From Streptomyces sp. MMG1121 (lineage in GTDB: Bacteria > Actinomycetota > Actinomycetes > Streptomycetales > Streptomycetaceae): 64,000 bases of DNA. The stretch covers positions 62,001-126,000 of the forward strand of contig NZ_LGDV01000189.1 in NCBI RefSeq assembly GCF_001280015.1. The letters are read 5' to 3'. The notes under the pieces were generated by a model. It had not been told where the DNA came from, made no database searches, and saw nothing but the letters and a program-made list of their open reading frames with translations. Shown here piece after piece: positions 59,281 through 64,000 of the stretch (the first letter of the stretch is position 1; the number at the start of each line of letters is the position of its first letter). The position numbers and the translations under genes were made by a program.

Positions 59281-61620
59281 ATGGGACGAGCGGAAGAGAG
59301 ACGAGCGCGACAGCGCGGTGGCCGCCGCGCGGCGCCCAAGCGCCGCCGCTCCACGCCCACGGAGGCCGTCACCGGTTCGCCGTCCGCCCCGGCCGGCGGC
59401 AAGCCGCCCAAGGGCCGAATACGCAGGCTCTTCACCTGGAAGAAGATCGTCGGCACCTTCTTCGGCCTCGTGCTGCTCGTCGTCGGCGCCTTCGTCGCGC
59501 TGTACATGACGATCGACATCCCGGCGGGGAACGCCACCGCCCAGTTGCAGAGCAACATCTACAAGTACAGCGACGGCACGATCCTCGCCCGCACCGGCGA
59601 ACTCAACCGGGAGAGCGTCGACCTCGCCGAAGTCCCCAAGGACGTCCAGCGCACCTTCGTCGCGGCCGAGAACAAGAGCTTCTACCAGGACTCCGGTGTC
59701 GACCTGAAGGGCACCGCCCGCGGTCTGCTCAACACCGCCATGGGACGCGGTACGCAGGGCGGTTCGACGATCACCCAGCAGTACGTCAAGAACTACTACC
59801 TGGACCAGAACCAGACCGTCACGCGCAAGCTGAAGGAACTGGTCATCTCGCTGAAGCTGGACCGCCAGAAGTCCAAGGACTACATCCTCGCGGGCTACAT
59901 CAACACCAGCTACTACGGCCGCGGCGCCTACGGCATCCAGGCCGCCGCCCAGGCGTACTACCACAAGGACGCCAAGAACCTCACGGTCCAGGAGGGCGCC
60001 TACCTCGCGGCGCTCCTCCAGGCGCCGAACCAGTACGACTGGAGCCTCGCGACCGACACGGGCAAGAAGCTGGCGCAGGCCCGCTGGAACTACGTCCTGG
60101 ACAACATGGTCAAGCAGCACTGGCTGGACGCGGGCAAGCGCCAGGCCATGCACTTCCCGGTGCCGAAGGGGCCCAAGGCGGCGCCCGGTATGAAGGGGCA
60201 GACCGGCTACCTGGTGGACGCGGCCAACGCGGCGCTGTACAAGCAGCTCGTGTCCCAGGGCGACGCCGCCACCGTCGGTGACGCCGAGGCGCTGGTGAAG
60301 AAGGGCGGCTGGACCGTCACCCTCAACATCGACAAGAAGAAGCAGAGCCGGCTGGAGCAGGCCGTCAAGGAACAGCTGACCAGCAAGCTGAACGCGAAGG
60401 CGCGTTCCGTCGACGCCGACGTCCAGCCCGGTGCCGTGTCCGTCGACCCGACGACCGGCAAGGTCCTCGCCATGTACGGCGGCACGGACTACTTCAAGCA
60501 CTACACCAACAACGCCACCCGCCGTGACTACCAGCCCGCCTCCACCTTCAAACCGGTGATCCTCGCCGCCGCCCTGGACGGGGGCGCCACGACGCAGGAC
60601 GGCCGGGTCATCACGGCGAACACGATCTACGACGGCACGAGCGGCCGGCAGGCCGTGGACCACGGCTCCAAGGTCGGCTTCGGCCCGCCCAACGAGGACG
60701 ACCACGACTACGGCAACATCACCGTCCAGACGGCGATGAACCAGTCCGTCAACTCCGTCTTCGCGCAGATGGGCGTCGACGTGGGCATGGACAAGGTGAT
60801 GGCCACGGCCGGCAAGCTCGGCATGGACACCAAGGGCATGGAGGCGGTCCCCGCGCAGACGCTGGGCTCCATGGGCGCGAGCCCGCTGGAGATGGCCGGC
60901 ATCTACGCGACCCTCGACAACCACGGCAAGAAGGTCACCCCGACGATCATCAAGTCGGCCGAGCACAAGGACCGCACCGTCAACCTCCCGGACCCCGTCG
61001 GCGGCCAGGTGATCAGCCGGCAGGCCGCCGACACCGTCACCTCGGTGCTCACCGGCGTGGTCGACGACGGTACGGCCAGCCAGTCGGTGGCGGACAACCC
61101 GGCGCGCGACGGCCAGCAGGTCGCCGGCAAGACGGGTACGTCCGACAACAACAAGTCGGCCTGGTTCACCGGCTACACGCCCGGCCTGGTCACCTCGGTC
61201 GGCCTGTTCGGCGAGGACCACAAGTCCCACGCCCAGGTCCCGCTGACGGGCGCCACGGGCCTCATCCCGGGCAGCGGGCGGGTCGCCGGTGGTGGCTACC
61301 CGGCGAAGATCTGGGCCGCGTACACCTTCGACGCGATGGGCGACGTCAGCAAGTTCGACCTGGACACCACGCAGGGCGCGGCGGTCCAGCCGTCCTACAC
61401 GCCGACGGTCCCCTCGACGCCGTCCAACACGCCGTCGCAGAGCCCGAGCAGCAAGCCGCCGACGTCCACGCCCCCGTCGCACACGCCGTCGCACACGCCG
61501 ACCCAGTCGCCCACGCAGTCCCCGACCCAGTCGCCCACGCAGTCGCCGACGCAGACACCGACGGACGGCATCACGGACAATCCGCTCGATCCGGGCGGCG
61601 ACCGTAACTTCGGCCAGTAG
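59281..61620 (+). CDS. Class A penicillin-binding protein
   Basis: A 779-residue bifunctional enzyme. A basic Arg/Lys-rich cytoplasmic tail and one TM helix (about 55-80) lead to the GT51 glycosyltransferase: FVAAENKSFYQDSGVDLKG with the catalytic Glu, GGSTITQQYVKNYYL. The transpeptidase has Ser421-T-F-Lys424 in QPASTFKP, the S-V-N motif in NQSVNSVF, and KTG (Lys617-Thr-Gly619). It polymerises and crosslinks peptidoglycan. The last 60 residues are Ser/Thr/Pro/Gln-rich repeats (TQSPTQSP type) that may lie in the wall. Confidence 0.95.
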   Translation: MGRAEERRARQRGGRRAAPKRRRSTPTEAVTGSPSAPAGGKPPKGRIRRLFTWKKIVGTFFGLVLLVVGAFVALYMTIDIPAGNATAQLQSNIYKYSDGTILARTGELNRESVDLAEVPKDVQRTFVAAENKSFYQDSGVDLKGTARGLLNTAMGRGTQGGSTITQQYVKNYYLDQNQTVTRKLKELVISLKLDRQKSKDYILAGYINTSYYGRGAYGIQAAAQAYYHKDAKNLTVQEGAYLAALLQAPNQYDWSLATDTGKKLAQARWNYVLDNMVKQHWLDAGKRQAMHFPVPKGPKAAPGMKGQTGYLVDAANAALYKQLVSQGDAATVGDAEALVKKGGWTVTLNIDKKKQSRLEQAVKEQLTSKLNAKARSVDADVQPGAVSVDPTTGKVLAMYGGTDYFKHYTNNATRRDYQPASTFKPVILAAALDGGATTQDGRVITANTIYDGTSGRQAVDHGSKVGFGPPNEDDHDYGNITVQTAMNQSVNSVFAQMGVDVGMDKVMATAGKLGMDTKGMEAVPAQTLGSMGASPLEMAGIYATLDNHGKKVTPTIIKSAEHKDRTVNLPDPVGGQVISRQAADTVTSVLTGVVDDGTASQSVADNPARDGQQVAGKTGTSDNNKSAWFTGYTPGLVTSVGLFGEDHKSHAQVPLTGATGLIPGSGRVAGGGYPAKIWAAYTFDAMGDVSKFDLDTTQGAAVQPSYTPTVPSTPSNTPSQSPSSKPPTSTPPSHTPSHTPTQSPTQSPTQSPTQSPTQTPTDGITDNPLDPGGDRNFGQ

Positions 61621-61629
61621 CAGCGCACA

Positions 61630-61668
61630 TGCGAAGGGCGCCCGGGGACTCCCCGGGCGCCCTTCGCA
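61630..61668. terminator. Bidirectional terminator after the PBP gene
   Basis: A perfect 18-bp stem with a 3-nt loop (ACT) lies between the convergent PBP and SpoIIE genes. It is the strongest hairpin in the window and symmetrical enough for both transcripts. Confidence 0.85.
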
Positions 61669-61680
61669 CACCGCCGGGCC

Positions 61681-63846
61681 TCAGCCCCGGTTCAGCTCGA
61701 ACCAGACCACCTTGCCGGTGCTCAGCCGGGTCGCGCCCCAGCGCCGCGCCAGCTTGTTGACCAGGTACAGGCCGCGCCCGCCCTCGTCCGTGGCCCGGGC
61801 CTGCCGAAGCCGCGGCAGCTGCGGCACGTCGTCGCCGACCTCGCAGCGCAGCACATCGGTGCGCAGCAGCCGGAGTGTCACCGGCCGGGACGCGTACCGT
61901 ACGGCGTTCGTCACGACCTCGCTGACCAGCAGCTCCACCGAGTCCGTCAGGTCCTCCAGGTCCCAGCGGGCGAGCGCGCGGCGGGCCAGCCGGCGGGCCT
62001 GGCCCGGCGCGGAGTCCTCCGGCTCCAGCCGCCAGTACGCCACATCGCTCGGCGCGATCCCGTCGAAGCGGGCCGCGAGCAGCGCGATGTCGTCGTCCCG
62101 GTCACCCGGCCCGAGCATGTCCAGCACCTCGTCGCACAGGGCTTCCAGCGGCGGCGGATGGTCCGGGCCGGTCAACTGGGCGGTGGCCGCGAGCTTCTCC
62201 CGCAGCTGCTCTATACCGGTCCACACGTCCCGCAGCCGGGACTCCACCAGGCCGTCGGTGTAGAGCAGCAGCGTGGCCCCGGCGGGCGCGTCCAGCTCGA
62301 CGGCCTCGAAGTCGACCCCGCCGACCCCGATGGGCGCGCCCGGCGGCACCCGCAGCACCTCGGCCCGGCCGCCCAGGTGCAGCAGCACGGGCGGCGGATG
62401 GCCGGCGTTGGCGATCGTGATGCGGTGCGTGACCGGGTCGTAGACGGCGTACAGACAGGTCGCCATGCGGTCGGTGCCGAGCCGCTGCGCCTGCTCGTCC
62501 AGGTGGTGCAGCACCTCCTGCGGAGGCAGGTCGAGACCGGCCAGGGTCTGCGCGGTCGTGCGCAGCTGGCCCATGATGGCCGCCGACGTCATGGAATGGC
62601 CCATGACGTCACCGACGACCAGCGCGACGCGGCTGCCGGGCAGCGGGATCGCGTCGTACCAGTCGCCGCCGACCCGCGCCGTCTCGGCGGCCGGCAGATA
62701 GCGCGAGGCCAGCCGCACCCCGGTCGGGCGGGGCAGGGTCTCGGGCAGCATGGTGCGCTGCAGCTCGTCGGCGATGTAGGCCTCCCGGCCGTAGAGCACC
62801 GCCTTGTCGATGCCGAGCGCGCTGTGGGTGGCCAGCTGGGCCGCGACCAGCAGGTCGTCCGCCTCGAACGCCAGGCGCTCGGGGCGGCGCAGGAACAGGG
62901 CCGCGCCGATCACCCGGCGCCGGCCGCGCAGTGGGGCGAGGATCGCGTGCTGCCCGGACGGCACGAGCGCCTCGCTGCCGTCGCCGAGCAGTTCGGGCAG
63001 CGCGGAGCGGGCGGCGGGCGCGTCGGCGAACACCGGCCGTACCCCGCGCAGCACCTCGTTCAGCGCGCCGCCGGGGCGCACCTCGCACAGCTCGGTGGTG
63101 AGCGAGGACAGATCGGCCAGCGCGCTCGGCTCCGGCTCCGGGTCGAAGGCCGGCGGCAGCAGCACACCGTCGGTGTCCCGCTCCTCCGGTATCCGGTCGG
63201 TACGACGCAGCCGCAGCACCACCGGACCCGTGGGCCGCTCGTCGCCGACCGGCAGCGGGTCGCGCAGATAGACCAGGATCGCGTCCGAGAACGTCGGCAC
63301 GGTGGCCCGGCACAGCCCCATCACGATCTCGTCGAGATCGAGGCCGCGCGCGATGCGCCGGGTGGCCGCGCCCACGAACCTGAGCCGGTCCCCGTCGCGC
63401 CGCATCGGCATCGGCCGGCCCGGCGGCAGTCCGCGGCCGGTACGGCGGTCCTGGCCGCCCTGCGCCCGCTCCTGCTCGGCACCGGGCTGTGGCGGAATGC
63501 CCTCCGGCGCCGGGCGGGGACGGTGCTCCCCCACGTTCGGCTTCGCTCGCGCGGGAGGTGTCCCCATGGGCTCCGCGGCGTCGGACTGGGAGTGCTCGGG
63601 GCCGTTGACTGGGGGCTCCTTCCCCTTGCCGACCGGGGGCTGGGTCCCCTTGCCGTCCTTTCCCTTGCCGCAGGGCGCGGCCGTCCCCGGTCCCGACGGC
63701 GGGCCGTCGGCCCGGGCCTGCACCGGTAAGGCGGGGTTGCCGGGCGACTTCTGGGTACGCAGGAGCGCCCCGCGGGCCTCCGCGGGGTCGGCGCCCTGGG
63801 GGCGCTCGAAGGAGGTGGGCTGCTCCGTCACGCGTGTCGCATCCAT
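61681..63846 (-). CDS. SpoIIE-type PP2C phosphatase with GAF-like and HATPase domains, TTA codon at Leu40
   Basis: A 721-residue signalling protein. A low-complexity, Pro/Gly/Lys-rich N-terminus (about 1-150) leads to a GAF-like domain (about 180-350, ILAPLRGRRRVIGAALFLRR). The PP2C/SpoIIE domain follows (about 370-580: RLASRYLPAAETARVGGDWYDAIPL, VVGDVMGHSMTSAAIMGQLR), then an anti-sigma-type HATPase (LVSEVVTNAVRYA, GRGLYLVNKLARRWG). It likely dephosphorylates an anti-anti-sigma factor while its own kinase-like domain binds sigma partners. Codon 40 is TTA (63727-63729), so translation should need bldA, provided the ATG at 63846 is right. Confidence 0.92.
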   Translation of the reverse strand: MDATRVTEQPTSFERPQGADPAEARGALLRTQKSPGNPALPVQARADGPPSGPGTAAPCGKGKDGKGTQPPVGKGKEPPVNGPEHSQSDAAEPMGTPPARAKPNVGEHRPRPAPEGIPPQPGAEQERAQGGQDRRTGRGLPPGRPMPMRRDGDRLRFVGAATRRIARGLDLDEIVMGLCRATVPTFSDAILVYLRDPLPVGDERPTGPVVLRLRRTDRIPEERDTDGVLLPPAFDPEPEPSALADLSSLTTELCEVRPGGALNEVLRGVRPVFADAPAARSALPELLGDGSEALVPSGQHAILAPLRGRRRVIGAALFLRRPERLAFEADDLLVAAQLATHSALGIDKAVLYGREAYIADELQRTMLPETLPRPTGVRLASRYLPAAETARVGGDWYDAIPLPGSRVALVVGDVMGHSMTSAAIMGQLRTTAQTLAGLDLPPQEVLHHLDEQAQRLGTDRMATCLYAVYDPVTHRITIANAGHPPPVLLHLGGRAEVLRVPPGAPIGVGGVDFEAVELDAPAGATLLLYTDGLVESRLRDVWTGIEQLREKLAATAQLTGPDHPPPLEALCDEVLDMLGPGDRDDDIALLAARFDGIAPSDVAYWRLEPEDSAPGQARRLARRALARWDLEDLTDSVELLVSEVVTNAVRYASRPVTLRLLRTDVLRCEVGDDVPQLPRLRQARATDEGGRGLYLVNKLARRWGATRLSTGKVVWFELNRG

Positions 63847-64000
63847 CCGTCCGGGGCTGCGCGCCGGGCGCGCAGTTGGTCCCGCAGAAATCCCGATACC
63901 CGCAATACGTGCCCCAGGAACGGAATTCCCGCGTGCTCAGAGGTTCTTCCTGTGTCACCGGCGAGGCCCGGCGGGCCGGCGGTGGTGGTGCCCTGGTGCC
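63847..64000. other. Upstream region of the SpoIIE-type gene
   Basis: About 150 bp up to the window edge. It holds the palindromic core GGAATTCC near 63922 and a GGGTAT on the minus strand around 63896-63901. Neither is decisive as a promoter. No gene start is visible. Confidence 0.3.

Noticed and set aside
59185..61671. Minus-strand open frame of over 800 codons opposite the PBP gene
   Set aside because: The plus strand encodes all PBP catalytic motifs. The minus frame has no recognisable domain.

Overview
This window looks like chromosome from a Streptomyces or close relative. GC content is very high and coding frames are strongly biased to G or C at the third position. Many genes start with GTG and neighbouring genes often overlap by 4 bp (ATGA or GTGA). 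The gene families are also typical: XRE/DUF5753 with DUF397, SpoIIE/PP2C phosphatases, a Tad pilus locus, OxyR-AhpCD, DasR-type sites and rare TTA leucine codons. I saw no rRNA, tRNA, CRISPR array, insertion sequence or prophage.

Layout. 0-2.8 kb holds an NB-ARC type ATPase cut by the window edge, a DUF4262 protein and a small membrane protein, all on the minus strand. 2.9-5.5 kb holds an ArsR-type regulator coupled to a YyaL/DUF255 thioredoxin-fold protein. 5.7-12.2 kb is a tightly coupled four-gene block: a processive-type GT2 synthase with QxxRW, a GT39-like membrane glycosyltransferase, a GT2-GtrA fusion and a secreted copper-radical oxidase carrying every expected cofactor residue. It resembles the CslA/GlxA glycan pair in composition but is built differently, and it is my main candidate for an under-described system. 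12.2-14.6 kb holds a Mut7-C RNase-like protein, a TetR regulator and a PAQR membrane protein. 14.9-16.7 kb is GTP-dependent PEP carboxykinase. 16.8-19.1 kb is a decaying VWA-domain operon with one N-terminal truncation and one frameshift. 19.1-21.4 kb holds an aminotransferase and a secreted serine protease.

21.4-28.3 kb is a divergent D-amino-acid/amine locus: D-aminoacylase, a D-threonine aldolase/D-serine dehydratase-like PLP enzyme, a PfkB kinase, an IclR regulator, RidA and a GntP permease, with TTGCA inverted repeats between the divergent arms. 28.4-30.6 kb holds a conserved acidic protein and a WhiJ/AbaA-like set (DUF397, XRE/DUF5753 with a TTA codon, and a deleted ATP-binding partner). 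30.6-32.3 kb is a GH18 chitinase behind two DasR-like boxes. 32.7-44.0 kb is a long Tad/Flp pilus operon: SAF/CpaB, CpaE, two TadE-like proteins, CpaF, TadB, TadC, a NarL-type kinase and regulator (two TTA codons), Flp pilin, TadG-like, a lipoprotein and an OmpA-like protein. It contains two minisatellites.

44.1-46.2 kb holds a DUF192 protein, a broken luciferase-like monooxygenase, a DinB protein and a methyltransferase. About 46.7 kb is a strong intrinsic terminator with C7 tracts that may be a 6C-type small RNA. 46.9-52.0 kb holds UppS, PhoH with a PIN domain, a secreted SLT transglycosylase and an AI-2E family permease. 52.0-54.2 kb is ahpD-ahpC divergent from oxyR. 54.2-57.8 kb is a PadR-controlled MacB/LolCDE-type ABC exporter. 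57.9-59.1 kb is an SPFH protein with a small partner. 59.3-61.6 kb is a class A PBP, and 61.7-63.8 kb is a SpoIIE phosphatase with a TTA codon.

Three themes link the genes: cell-surface and hyphal polymer biology (oxidised glycan, chitinase, pilus, PBP, SLT, UppS), developmental control through bldA (four TTA codons in three regulators or signalling proteins), and stress and redox functions.
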